Source of the DNA: Actinomyces sp. oral taxon 897
GTDB lineage: Bacteria > Actinomycetota > Actinomycetes > Actinomycetales > Actinomycetaceae
Assembly: GCF_002999235.1 (NCBI RefSeq)
Contig: NZ_CP027236.1
Coordinates: 1,488,001 to 1,552,000 of the forward strand
Direction of reading: 5' to 3'
DNA: 64,000 nucleotides
Part shown: positions 63,808 to 64,000 of the stretch, one piece after another
Numbering within the stretch: position 1 is the first letter of the stretch
Layout of the letters: each line of letters begins with the position of its first letter
The notes under the pieces: generated by a model
Told to the model about the DNA's origin: nothing
Seen by the model: only the letters and a program-made list of their open reading frames with translations
Databases searched by the model: none
Program-made: the position numbers and the translations under genes

Positions 63808-64000
63808 TCAGCGGTCCGGGAGCCGACGCACCATAACGACGTCGCGGCAGGCCCGTCCGCCGACGTCGTAGCTACGTGTTCCCACCACCGTGAACCCGGC
63901 CCGCCGGTAGGCCTTCTGGGCCCGCCTGTTACCGGTGTGGGTACCCAGCCACAGCAGCGTGGCCCCGGCCTGCCGGGCCTGGTGGAGGGCCCGCTCCAGG
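63808..64000 (-). CDS. GNAT family acetyltransferase, C-terminal part
   Basis: The reading frame enters from the right edge and ends at a TGA at 63808. The 63 visible codons contain L-W-L-G-T-H-T-G-N-R-R-A-Q-K-A-Y and R-A-G-F-T-V-V-G-T, the acetyl-CoA-binding and C-terminal strands of GNAT enzymes. The start lies outside the window, so substrate and length are unknown. Confidence 0.85.
   Translation of the reverse strand, partial: LERALHQARQAGATLLWLGTHTGNRRAQKAYRRAGFTVVGTRSYDVGGRACRDVVMVRRLPDR

Overview
The window is a stretch of high-G+C actinobacterial chromosome. Leaderless start codons, an actinobacterial 16S-23S-5S operon, fprA-type ferredoxin reductase, the lepB-rnhB-DUF2469 neighbourhood, and peptidoglycan hydrolases carrying choline-binding-type repeats together suggest Actinomyces or a close relative in the Actinomycetaceae. 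That placement is an inference from gene content; no search was run. No phage, insertion sequence or CRISPR array is visible.

Left part (1-26940), surface polysaccharide and wall-remodelling island: a UDP-galactopyranose mutase gene (glf) occurs twice as a perfect direct repeat around a GlfT2-like galactofuranosyltransferase. Upstream lie an O-acyltransferase with an SGNH domain, two GT2 transferases (one GlfT1-like), a membrane-anchored antigen-85/esterase-D-like protein and an RmlB-type dehydratase. Then come three secreted peptidoglycan hydrolases of different chemistry (NlpC/P60 endopeptidase, PGRP-type amidase, GH73-type glucosaminidase) that share the same cell-wall-binding repeats. They are interleaved with two large polytopic DUF6541-like paralogues, a second sugar epimerase, two LytR-CpsA-Psr (LCP) ligases and galE. 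The set reads as: make UDP-Galf and other nucleotide sugars, polymerise and acylate a galactan-like glycan, attach it to the wall (LCP), and remodel that wall.

Middle part (27100-46800), mostly housekeeping: purE, purK, a PIG-V-like mannosyltransferase, GtrA, DedA, a two-component system, a class III adenylate cyclase, birA and maf (divergent, 22 bp apart), an orphan MT-A70 methyltransferase with a C-terminal HTH, a MaoC-like protein, rpmG with tRNA-Met/Thr/Tyr, yajQ, pepT, htpX, ald, fprA, galM and an independent initiator tRNA unit.

Right part (46800-64000): one rrn operon on the minus strand with promoter, leader and a pre-23S processing stem; malic enzyme; a 558-bp intergenic gap holding a 22-bp tandem palindromic repeat and a G-quadruplex-type run; then a tightly overlapped minus-strand operon lepB-rnhB-DUF2469-yraN-comM-dprA-xerC preceded by rplS, a DUF4241 gene and the end of a GNAT acetyltransferase. 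Several proteins of that operon carry low-complexity insertions absent from their families.

A recurrent property is leaderless expression: about seventeen genes have a -10-like hexamer ending 6-7 nt before the start codon and no Shine-Dalgarno sequence. I used this to choose several start codons.
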